Positions 7,301-16,700 of a DNA stretch of 51,689 nt are shown here, in pieces. The notes beneath the pieces were generated by a model that worked only from the letters and a program-made list of their open reading frames with translations, was not told where the DNA came from and ran no database searches. Location of the stretch: positions 1 through 51,689 of the forward strand of contig CAKZVJ010000135.1 in the NCBI GenBank assembly GCA_937923345.1, written 5' to 3'. Each line of letters begins with the position of its first letter. The stretch's first letter is position 1. A program made the translations under genes and the position numbers. Origin of the DNA: an uncultured Saprospiraceae bacterium. GTDB taxonomy: Bacteria > Bacteroidota > Bacteroidia > Chitinophagales > Saprospiraceae.

Positions 7301-9748
7301 CAAATATGTAGTGAGTCATTTGTGGAAAATGATACTATTATTTTGAGCTCAGAACTGGGATGTGATAGCGTAGTTGTTAGTACATATTTACCACTCATCC
7401 CTAGTGAGACGATTCTTATTCTTAGTACTTGTGATCCAAATCAAGCTTTGAACGACACGATAGTTTTAATGAATGAATTGGGTTGTGATAGCCTTGTGAT
7501 AACCAATTATAACATAATAGAAATAGAACCAACCATATCTGAAGAACAGACTTGTGATCCAAGTCAAGAATTGGTGGAAACTATCGTTCTGATTAGTAAG
7601 GATGGTTGTGATAGTGTAGTTATTGTAAATTATGAATTAGTAGATGTTGATACGATGATAACGATTGTTCCCACTTGTGCAGCTTTTTCTTCTGATACTA
7701 TATTTATTACTGGCTCGGATTGCCCCACAGTAGAAATAATATTATTTGAAAGTCAGGTATCAGATACAACCTTTATTAATAGACAAAATTGTTCAGGCCC
7801 TTTTGGTATTGAATTTTTTAGTTTTGAAAATGAGTTTGGTTGTGATAGTATAGTGGTGCAGTCTACTATGGAAGCGATGCAAAATGAAACGATTACTGAG
7901 TTAACATCATGCTTTGAAAACCAACAAAGTGATACATTATTTTTAACGGGCGAATTTTGCGATAGTTTAGTGATTACAAATTTTGTCTTTGTTCCAATCG
8001 AACCAACCCTTCTCGATGTGTTTACCTGCGACATTAATACTGCGGGAATATTTATCGATACCTTGGTTTCATTTTTAGGTTGCGATAGCATAGTGATTAC
8101 TAACATTACTATGGACTTTTTTGAGCCAACTATCATACAAGTATTTACTTGTGATCCAGAGGATGTTTCTCCTGATACTACCATATTGATGAGTAGTACA
8201 CAATGTGACAGCCTTGTCATTTTTGAAAAAAATCTAGTCGATATACTTCCACCAACAGAGCTTATATCTTCTACCTGTATTATGGCAGAGGCGGGTATAT
8301 TTCGAGATACTTTTATCTCTTTACAAGGCTGTGATAGTATTATTATAGAAACAGTTGAATTTATAGAACCAAATGTTACCCTCTTGCAAGAATTCTCCTG
8401 TGATGCAAATGAAATCGGACTTGATACCACGATTATAAATAATGGAGAATGCCCCTCATTCTTAATCGTAGAAACAATACTATCAGATCAGGTAGATACG
8501 ACCTTCTTAGAAGAGAGTACATGTGACCTGTCTCTACTAGGCGAAATAGATATTAATCAATTTATCAGTCAAGGTGGTTGTGACAGTATTGTCGTTACGA
8601 CCTTTATAGTTGAAGATGCCAACTTCAATCTTGATGTACTTATAGAAGCACCTATTTGCGCAGGTGAGTCAAACGGAATTGTTGATCTTGGTTTAGAAAA
8701 TGATATGGAAGCGCTTTGGTTAGCGGACCAATTTACAGGTGTTTTACGTGATGACTTACCTTCTGGACAGTATGAAGTATTAATTAGTCAGGGGGCTTGT
8801 GATACAATCGTTGAGATAGTGGTTCCTTCAACCCCAGCTATTTTCTTAAACTTGGAAATAGATTATATTCTGTGCTCCAGTATAGGAGGTTTTATTTTTT
8901 CTCAAGTATCTGGTGGACAAGGTCCTTACGAATACTTATGGAATGATTCGTCTACTGAGCCTGAACGAATGAATTTGACAAATGGAACTTACGTGCTCAC
9001 GGTTACTGATGGTATGGGCTGTACAAGTGTAGATTCAGTACTGATACAAAATGTATTAGGCTTGGAATTTCAAGCAAACATAGAGCATGTAAGCTGCTTT
9101 GGCAATGATGATGGGGGCATTGAAGTTGCTCTAATGTCTGGCACCCCTCCTTACATGGTAGAATGGGAAGATGGAACTAGAGAATTAATCAGAGAAAACC
9201 TAGGTCCAGGAATGTATACGGCTACTATATCCGATGTAAATAACTGTAGTGTAATCATAAATCGTATAGTCCGCGAACCTACTTTGTTAGAGGTGGATTT
9301 GCAAATAAATGATGCTGGTGAATTCGAAGCCTTAGTGTCAGGGGGCACACCGCAGTATTCATATGCATGGAATGACGGTAGTAGCATTTCTGTCATTCGA
9401 GAGCCAATTCTTGGATTTGGGTATGAAGTGACCGTTACAGATGCGAATGGATGCATAGCTGCTAGAGATGAAGTATTTTCTCAAGTATCCACCTTGGATA
9501 TTGCTCTTTCGGATGTCTCATTATCTCCTAATCCTAATAATGGTACATTCCAGTTAAGGTATGATGTTGCTTTAGACTTGGAGCAAATTGTGATTTATAA
9601 TATCTATGGTCAGCAAGTTACAAGCCAGATCACAACCCTAAACAATGGATCTGTCGAAATCAATTTGCCAAAGGACAGAAAAGGAACTTTTGTCGTAGAT
9701 GCTCAATTCAAGCAAGGACGATATCATCAAAAGTTGATGGTTTTTTAA
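4352..9748 (+). CDS. Giant secreted repeat protein: P-domain-like, ~27 two-Cys repeats, SprB-like modules, T9SS type A sorting domain
   Basis: This 1,798-aa protein has four parts. Residues 1-28 form a signal peptide ending VLSQ. Residues about 36-190 resemble the proprotein-convertase P domain (beta-rich; LKFNHSF-like start, GDWSLEISD near its end), here without a protease. Residues about 316-1425 hold roughly 27 tandem repeats of about 41 aa with the pattern DTTF..(S/T)CD....G.DT..L...GCDSLVIT; each normally has two cysteines. Repeat 15 lacks the first and repeat 16 the second. Residues about 1500-1713 contain three SprB-type modules (SGG.PY.Y.W.DG...G.Y.V.V.D..GC). The last 75 residues, with LSPNPNNGTFQL, IYNIYGQQV and a final KLMVF, are a T9SS type A sorting domain. 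The protein should be exported by Sec and T9SS and displayed or released. There is no in-frame ATG after the upstream TGA at 4325 that keeps the signal peptide, so TTG at 4352 is the best start. Adhesin is an inference; family relatives are cell-surface proteins. Confidence 0.85.
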   Translation: MANNLSYCPFAFALIWSFFVFTGTVLSQDCGCINCPVDIEDQSISTATFKVDGAANNSLTTNSIQTVLIKFNHSFPSELEMKLISPAGQAVTLIGPLGTSASAVFFGGFNVSFITDINNTDPDPGMNSIWNNADLSGIQQYSGSYLPFSGSLLNFNTGTVNGDWSLEISDPLLFDEGTLEEFEIVFVDQEGIECCEADAGTLEDNMLTACEGDESLNLSISPTFPSGAPNESIYGYLFVITENDVIIDISANPDLRTFMPGLYSVYGFSYDLLDETQIPSPNGSLTLTDFATNIAGNNPIICGDISDEFLEVEILGNASVTFISDTLCNGESIFLGDQEIFTEGIFRDTFNTLSSCDSIVQLEILVGISDTMELFESTCTESFVGVDTFHFANQVGCDSVVFVTTSLLPSDTIFMETETCTLVQDMQTDTLTISTPECDSIIITTFFYELPDTVFSISKTCLPDAVGLDTFFINQGTLCDDIEIRETIMYLIDTTFFSRNTCDENQVGEVIMTFPTDTCDRVEVTTFSLVASDTTFLEIENCNSSLAGVDTLFLSNENNCDSLVITTTTFVDSDTTHFEVFSCDVLDVGMDTIFLSNQFSCDSLVITATFLSLADTTFIMESTCDINQTDPVVEIFATLDCDSLVITTFEFVESDTTFEVGFACEETVADTVLLQNFEGCDSLVITNFVNTSIEPLLLEESTCDPMMVGTIMDTLEGQFCDSIIITNFNLLPADTLRVSAFVCSLQEEGLDTVFLSNTAGCDSLIITDNIFEEVDPTLISNFTCDSESLGLDTLILISESGCDSLVIANFMLAEADTIYAESIVSCNVEEVGSDTLIFATNSCDSVVITNTVFEPLDTTLVELGECDLSQSKMDTINLISALGCDSIIIVTTIPLQASLSTTNVIVNLPSLVRMDTLLLTNAAGCDSLAITNYILETEVPDTVYVEVPTCEFNMEPDTTIGIVGEVIIETFIPIIIDTTFAENQICSESFVENDTIILSSELGCDSVVVSTYLPLIPSETILILSTCDPNQALNDTIVLMNELGCDSLVITNYNIIEIEPTISEEQTCDPSQELVETIVLISKDGCDSVVIVNYELVDVDTMITIVPTCAAFSSDTIFITGSDCPTVEIILFESQVSDTTFINRQNCSGPFGIEFFSFENEFGCDSIVVQSTMEAMQNETITELTSCFENQQSDTLFLTGEFCDSLVITNFVFVPIEPTLLDVFTCDINTAGIFIDTLVSFLGCDSIVITNITMDFFEPTIIQVFTCDPEDVSPDTTILMSSTQCDSLVIFEKNLVDILPPTELISSTCIMAEAGIFRDTFISLQGCDSIIIETVEFIEPNVTLLQEFSCDANEIGLDTTIINNGECPSFLIVETILSDQVDTTFLEESTCDLSLLGEIDINQFISQGGCDSIVVTTFIVEDANFNLDVLIEAPICAGESNGIVDLGLENDMEALWLADQFTGVLRDDLPSGQYEVLISQGACDTIVEIVVPSTPAIFLNLEIDYILCSSIGGFIFSQVSGGQGPYEYLWNDSSTEPERMNLTNGTYVLTVTDGMGCTSVDSVLIQNVLGLEFQANIEHVSCFGNDDGGIEVALMSGTPPYMVEWEDGTRELIRENLGPGMYTATISDVNNCSVIINRIVREPTLLEVDLQINDAGEFEALVSGGTPQYSYAWNDGSSISVIREPILGFGYEVTVTDANGCIAARDEVFSQVSTLDIALSDVSLSPNPNNGTFQLRYDVALDLEQIVIYNIYGQQVTSQITTLNNGSVEINLPKDRKGTFVVDAQFKQGRYHQKLMVF
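5300..8620 (+). repeat. Tandem array of ~27 copies of a ~41-codon repeat inside the adhesin
   Basis: Within the coding frame, units recur about every 120-126 nt, most marked by codons for CDSxVIT (TGTGATAGT and variants). Counting by eye gives about 27 units. They are diverged from each other, not identical, so the array is old or was shuffled rather than recently amplified. The reverse strand of this region yields spurious ORFs rich in TxLSQ, which is just the shadow of the CDSLV codons. Confidence 0.85.
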
Positions 9749-9797
9749 GAGATTATACTAGAGTTATATATCTACGGGAATTATTTTTTTCAATGTT

Positions 9798-10154
9798 ATG
9801 CAGCGTTACTTGGATTCAAGTTTTGATTATGCAGTAACAGTGACAGATGCGAACGGATGTATGGCATCTCTAGATATGGTACCTACGAATATTGCCGAAC
9901 TGACGATTGATAGCAATGATGTGAGTGTTTTTCCTATTCCAAGCAAAGGGTAGTTTCAGTTTTCGCATGAGCCTCTATTGGAATTGAATGAAATACTGAT
10001 CTATAATATTCATGGGGAGGAAGTTTATCAAATAAAAAATGAGTTCTCCACATCGAGAATAGACTTTTCGCTTCCAGAACTTTCTCAAGGTACTTATCTC
10101 TTTGAAGCTCGATTTGGTCAAGGTGTCCATAGGCAAAAGATAATTTTGCTATAA
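9798..10154 (+). pseudogene. Orphan, broken copy of a T9SS type A C-terminal region
   Basis: Read in one frame, this stretch encodes the end of an SprB-like module (YAVTVTDANGC) followed by a complete type A sorting domain (VFPIPSKG, FQF, ILIYNIHGEEV, LPELSQGTYLFEARF, ending KIILL-stop). It parallels the last 110 residues of the adhesin just upstream (YEVTVTDANGC ... IVIYNIYGQQV ... KLMVF), but at clearly lower than recent-duplicate identity. An in-frame TAG at 9951-9953 interrupts it between KG and FQF. No body of a cargo gene precedes it. I read it as the 3' remnant of a decayed paralogue or of a partial tandem duplication. An ATG at 9798 is in frame, but I do not think it is translated as a working protein. 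Confidence 0.8.
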
Positions 10155-10180
10155 ACTAAAAGCATTTCTTTTTTTGGACT

Positions 10181-10300
10181 AGCGCTGCGAAAGGGTGAGG
10201 GCATTCGCCCGAAGTGTGAAACACCGATCCCGACTTTCGGGAGAGTCCTGTAGCATAGCGACCCTATGCATTCGTCTTTTTTCTGACGAATGTATAGGGT
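10181..10300. repeat. Structured intergenic element A (multiple hairpins)
   Basis: Four inverted repeats follow one another: GGGC-attc-GCCC (10199-10210), GTGT-gaa-ACAC (10214-10224), TCCCGA-ctt-TCGGGA (10228-10242), and a 16-bp stem with one mismatch and an 8-nt loop covering 10261-10300. The element is far richer in G+C than its surroundings. It could be a dispersed repeat, a structured RNA, or end-of-transcript structure for the decayed gene before it. I associate similar short structured segments with intergenic spaces of Bacteroidota, but I could not check copy number. Confidence 0.5.
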
Positions 10301-10694
10301 AGGCCCCTGATAATCGTTTGTATATGTAATCTCTATGCATTATATAAATATAAATGTGAAAATAATAGTCATCAATTGCAGCGTTTTCAATGCATTACTA
10401 TTCTAGGCATAGTATGGTATTGTCAGAAATATCGTCTTTGTGTAAGGAAAAATACTGGATTTAGGGTATGGAAAAGGATTCAGTTTCAAGTTAACTTTGG
10501 ATATCCATTAAGTGAAAAGTTTCACGCTGGATGGTTGTATACCCCAAATAGTTCAAAATCCAAACATTTCGGTCCTCTCTGGCTATTTTTATTTTATTTC
10601 AAGCACTAATTTACTGTACAAAGCAAATATTATTTGGACTTGTGGCGGATTGTAGTTTTCAATTCTGCAAGTTTTTCCAAGGATATTTTAAAAA

Positions 10695-10729
10695 AGCTAC
10701 ATCATGCGATAAGTTTATCGATTGTAGCT
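10695..10729. other. Interrupted inverted repeat before the 2,429-aa adhesin
   Basis: Outer arms AGCTACA/TGTAGCT (10695-10701 and 10723-10729) enclose an inner CGATAA/TTATCG stem (10707-10712 and 10715-10720). On the minus strand it is followed by a run of T, the layout of an intrinsic terminator, although no minus-strand gene lies upstream of it. On the plus strand it would lie in the leader of the next gene. Confidence 0.4.
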
Positions 10730-10786
10730 AAAAGAAATTAAAAATTGATTATTTTTATCGAACCTTTAATGATAAAACCTATAAAT

Positions 10787-13700
10787 ATGAATAAGCTTTA
10801 CCGTTTAATCTTCCTATCATTTTTTATCGCTGCAACAACAGCTATGATGGCGCAAGATGAGGATTGTAATACTTTTGATTTACTCCCTCCAATCGAGATG
10901 TTTCAGATGTCAAATGATAATCCCCCCGTACCATGTGGTTTTCAAGCTGGTAGTTTGTATGTGAACGAGTGTTCACCCTGTGGGAGAAAGATATCTGACA
11001 ATAACTGCACAGATGCCCCTAATCCTACTATTTGCGAATTAGACGGTTTCGAAACAACTACTTCAGGTTTTGATAATGATGTGTTTGCACCTACCCTTGG
11101 TTTTTGCGGTGGGGGTACCGGTACACATAACAACTTCTGGATTGGATTTACAGCACAAACGAATATTATAGAATTGCTGATCACTACTTCAGATTGTGCG
11201 AATCAAGGAAACGCAAGAGGTATCCAAATCGCCATAGCAGAAACGGATTGTGATCAGAACTATACTACCCTTAACGGTGACAATCCATGTTTTGGAGCTG
11301 TTGGTCAAGGGGGCTTGTTTAACAACTCAACGATTATCAGTGCCAACAACTTGGTACCGGGTAATCCTTATTACATCTTAGTGGATGGATTCGCAGGAGG
11401 TGTATGTGAATTAAGAATTGATGTTTTGGATGGCTTCGGTGTTCCTGAATACGACACTGCAGTAAATGATCCTGGTCAGTTGTGTCCTGATGTATTGAAC
11501 CCAGGAGAATTCACACCACAATTTGGTTCTGGAGCTATCGTAGACGTACAGGTAGGTGGAATTGCAACAACAGACTTAACATATTTTTGGTTGAATCCAT
11601 CTGATGAAGTGATTGCAACTACTCAAGGAGAGGTGATAACACCAAACTTTGTAAGAGGTACTCTTGATGGAAGTTTCTTCAATGAAACAGGAACATACTC
11701 GGTGCAAATTATAGATAACGGTTCTTGTTGTCCGCTATGTACAGAAGTAGAACTGACTATTGCTGATCCGCCACCAGCAGCAGCGGCTGTAATAGCTGGT
11801 GCTAATGGCGCAACAGAATTTAACTGTAATACGGATGAAATTCTAATTGAAGGGGGTCCCTTAGATGGATCCACTCCAGCTGTGGAACAATGGCAAATTG
11901 TAGATTCTAACGGGGATAGGCAGCAAATAGATGTGCATCTGGTTTCTCAAGATGGAAGACTAGATCAAATAATTTTAACAAGAGAACAAATCGAAGAGGC
12001 ATTGCCAGGTCAAACTAATGGTACAGTAACAATAGTGTATGGGTTTTTGACCAGTTTCACAGACTTATGTTTCGCTGATGCTGGTGTAGAAATCGAATTT
12101 GATTTTAGAGAGCCAGAGATTGATATTGACAATCCAGATATGTTGGATTGTCTAAATAATCCTTCTGTAACTATAGATGCTTCTGATACCAATACTTTTG
12201 GGCATAACTCAACTTTCGTTTGGGAAGCTGCAGATGGAGTTTCTTCTATAGCTAACGCGGACACAGATATGCCTACAGTAACGAACAATGGAACATATAA
12301 TGTGACGGTGACTGATACTGAAAATGGGTGTACTGCTGAAGCTTCAGTGGATGTATTAGGTATGGTTGATCCTCCAGTCCTAACAGCTATCGAGGATATT
12401 ACACTAGACTGTAATACCACCTCAATGGATGCAAGTAGTACAGGGACAGCTAATGATCCCATCAATTACTCTTGGGATAGAGATGGTACAGACTTAGGAA
12501 TAAATGTTCCAGATCTGACTAATATTACGGAAGCTGGAACGTACACTTTGACTGCAATCAATAGTGTGAATTCCTGCCAAGCGGCTACATCATTCAATGT
12601 TACGGTCCTAATGCCTAATATTTCTATTTCTGAAGTAAGGGATTCTGTTTTAGACTGTAACGTATCTGAAGTAACTTTCGAAGCTGCGGTACCGACAGGT
12701 GCCAATGGGCCTTATACTTATTCTTGGGTGGATTCAGATGGTAACGTAGTATCTACAGATGCGGTGTTGACTGCGGATGCAGCAGACACTTATACATTAA
12801 CCGTAACGGATATGGAAAGTGGTTGTACTATGGAGCAGGAAACTATACTAGGTATGGATATGGAATCTCCAGTGTTAGGAATGTTGCCAGATGATTTAGT
12901 AATAGACTGTAATACGAGCATGGTGAATGCTATCGCAACCGCAACGGATGCCAATGGAGATCCAATTGCGAATCTTGAATACGAATGGACAGAAATGGAT
13001 GGTACCGTGATAGTAAGTACTCCTGATGTTATGTTTGATGCAGACGGTACGTATACCGTATTAGTAACCAATCCTGCCAATGGATGTACCTCTGAAGAAA
13101 CTCTTGTTGTAGATATAGATACGGCTGAGCCTGATGCAAGTATAGATGAACCAGCGGATTTGACATGTGCTACCACTTCTGTGATGCTACAAGGATCTTC
13201 AATGAATACGGAAACACTTTCTTACCAATGGTACGAAGGAGCTGATGACACAGGTACTGCGCTTGGTGCTGCAGCTGATCAAGAGGTAGGTAACGCAGGT
13301 ACTTATTCTTTAGTCATTACAAATACAGAAAACGGATGTACAACTTTAGAGACCATCATAGTGGAGGAGAATATGGTAGATCCAACTCCAGATGCTGGAA
13401 TGCCACAAGTTTTGACTTGTCTTAATATGGATGATGGAGTAATGCTAGATGGTTCGTCATCTTCTGGTATTGGAACTTTATCTTATGAGTGGACCCTACC
13501 AGGTGGTGGTTCAGCAGGTACTGACGCCATGATCAATGGTATGGTAGAGGGGGAATATACCTTAATAATAACTGACGACGCCAACGGTTGTACTGCAATG
13601 TCAACTGTGATGGTAACTACTGACCAAGCTCCACCAGAAAATGTAACAGTAAATAGTGGAACCTTGCCTTGTGGCCAAGATGAATTTGTGCTAGAAGCAA

Positions 13701-16700
13701 TGACTTCGACAACTGGTAACTTGGACTTCATATGGACGGATCAAGGGATGAATACTTACCCAAATGGTCAAACGCTAACGGTTACTAGTGGAGGTACCTA
13801 CACAGTAACAGTGGTCAATCTTGACAATGGTTGTGAGACACCTGCTACTGGAATGGTCATGCCTGATCAAGATGCACCGAATGTGCAAGCGGTATTGATA
13901 AGCGGAGATTTGGCACCAATTGATTGTAATAACCCAGTACTTACTTATGAGGGACAATTAATGATGAATAATCCTGATGTGACGCTTGTATGGACTGATC
14001 CAAATGGTAATGAAATCACAGGAAATCAAATCACACTTGATGAGTTTAGTGTGCAAGGTCAATATACTGTAACTGCTACTGATAATGTAAACATGTGTAC
14101 TGCTACTGGAACAGTTTCTCCATTATGGGATTTTGCAACCCCAGAAATTGAATTGACTTCTGGTACTATATTTTGTGAACCAAATAACACAGTAACACTT
14201 ACTGCGATAGATCCAACTGTCAATAGTGGTACTAGCTTTACATGGACTGATCCAAATGGGATGCCTTTAACTGAAGGATTGAGTAATCCAAATGTGTCTG
14301 CAGGAGGTATGTATTCTGTAGTTGCCACAGGTGATAATGGTTGTACTAGCACTAGCCAGATAATGGTGGATGTGAATAATGATGAACCCACTATAGCGGT
14401 TGGTCCAGACTTTTCATTATCCTGTAGACCTGGCGAAGATACTTATGCGCTTGGTGGTTCTGGAGCAGCAGCCAATGGCTCTGACCCAGTTACTTTCTCA
14501 TGGACTTTAAATGGGATGGAAGTAAGTACAGATCCAAACTATGTGGTATCAGATCCAGGTAATTATGTATTGACAGTGACTAATATGCTTACCAACTGTA
14601 CTACGAGTGAGATGGTGCAAGTAGATGATATAAGAACAATGCCAATCGCTATTGCGCAAGTACAAGAGCAACTAAACTGTGTGACTCCGATGGTCATGTT
14701 AGAAGGAGACTCTGATGATCCTAATGCTGATTATCAATGGACTTCTGAGAACGGTACAGTTGTGATGGGGCAAACACCTATGGTATCCGAAGAGGGTATT
14801 TGGGAGCTGTTAGTAACTTCAGCAAATGGTTGTACCATGACTGCAATGACTGAGGTGTTCGGTGATTTTGAAGCACCGCAAAACTTGATGATTACCGGTG
14901 ACTCTGAATTGACTTGTCAAGTGAATAGTATCCAATTGTTTGGTAGCACTTCTTCTATGAATGCAACCAACTTTGCATGGACGCTTGATGGAGGTACAGA
15001 TGTTGTAAGTGATCAGCAAAATCCAAACTTCGGTGCTCCTGGTGTTTATACTTTAACTATTACAGGAGATAATGGATGTGTTGCCTCTACTGATTTTGAA
15101 ATAACAAGTGATGATAATCTACCAACTCCTGGTGCAACAGTGGAAAGAACAATAACGTGTGAAGATGGAAGCACAATGATATTTGGAACCAGTTCTGCAG
15201 TTAATACAAACTACAGCTGGACAGGACCTCCTGGTTTCGCCCCCGTAGATGCACAAGATATTGAGACGACTATCCCTGGAGAGTATATTTTAACTATTGT
15301 AGATACAGATAATGACTGTGATGCGAGTTTCACCATAGTTGTACTTGAAGATAGAGAGCGGCCGGTGGTGATGACAGAAGGAAGTACAGTTGTTTGTGAT
15401 CCAGCTGTCGTTTCTTCAGTTAATGCTACTTCTGATGTCATGAACGCAAGTTATCTATGGGAAGGACCAAATGGGTTTAGTTCTATGGAAGCTAATCCAG
15501 TTATCACAGAGGCGGGTACTTATTCTGTAACCGTGACCAATTTGGATAATGGATGTACCACTGTAGAAGAGACAGATGCTGAAGAAGGAAGAGATTTGCC
15601 AGAAGATATAGAGGCAATGGCAGATGTAGAATTGTTGACTTGTGATGAGCCAATGTCAACACTACTCGCTTCATCTTCTACTACCGGAGTGGTGTACACA
15701 TGGAATGGTCCTGGCGTTAATAATGAAGATAGTGATGCCATCATGGTTGATGCGCCTGGTACGTATACAGTGAACTTTTTAGATCCAACAAATGGATGTG
15801 AAACGGAAAGAGTGATTGAAATTACAGAGGACTTCACAGAGCCTATGCCGGTAGGAGATACGCCAGATCAATTGAACTGTCAGATCACAGAAGTTGCTCT
15901 TGTTATAAATACGAATGAAGATATAAGAACATATGAATGGGAAGGGCCAAATCCAGGAGATGTATCTGATCCATCTGCGGCTAGTCCTTTAGCAACTGCA
16001 CCTGGTACATATAGTGTAACAGTTACAGCTGCAGATAATGGTTGTACGGCAGTAGAGACTATCACGGTAGCTATAGATCAGGATATTCCGGTATCAGTGC
16101 CTACAGGTTCTGAAATAACTTGTGCAAACCAGGAGATTACCTTGGATGGTTCTGCTTCTACACCACCTGCTGGAAATATTAGCTACTTATGGACTGGTCC
16201 TGGAGGATTTACTTCTACGGAATTAAATACAACGACCACCATTCCTGGTGAATACACTTTGACAGTATCTAACAGTGACAACTTATGTGATATTTCTGAA
16301 ACTGTAATGATTACGGAAGATATACTGGAGCCAACTGCAGATGCTGGAATGGATGACGTATTTGCTTGTGCTGATGCATTTGTTACCTTGTCGGCTGCAG
16401 CAAGTTCTGGACAAGGTACTTTGAGCTTTGTATGGACTAATGATAATGGGACTGTGGTTGGTACAGATGAAACAATTGACGTTGTAGAATCAGGTGTATT
16501 TACTGTACAAGTTATGGATTCTGATAACGGTTGTACTTCTACAGCAAATGTGACTATTACTCCTGACGAAAACAAACCAGCTGTGGCTATAGCATCACCT
16601 GAAACACTGACATGCGCAGTCCAATCTGTTGAATTAAATGCTTCCGCTACAACGGGCATTGGAAATCTTGATTACATGTGGACATTTAATGGTACTGCTA

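Larger units (their letters stand above)
10155..10786. other. Intergenic region, 630 bp, hairpin-rich first third
   Basis: No convincing gene lies here. The first 150 bp form a G+C-rich, hairpin-rich element (see 10181-10300). The middle is AT-rich. A short open frame at 10376-10609 has no start context, signal peptide or recognisable motif, and I do not accept it. An imperfect inverted repeat at 10695-10729 precedes the next adhesin gene. Confidence 0.6.

Noticed and set aside
7753-8430. Long minus-strand open frame (225 codons) inside the adhesin
   Set aside because: It is the shadow of the repeat codons: its recurrent TxLSQ word is the complement of the CDSLV codons read in reverse. The same holds for the other minus-strand frames across 5-22 kb.
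10376-10609. 77-codon open frame after element A
   Set aside because: No start context, signal peptide, conserved motif or neighbour link; the apparent start lies in AT-rich spacer. A few beta-barrel-like words (VNFGYPL) are not enough.
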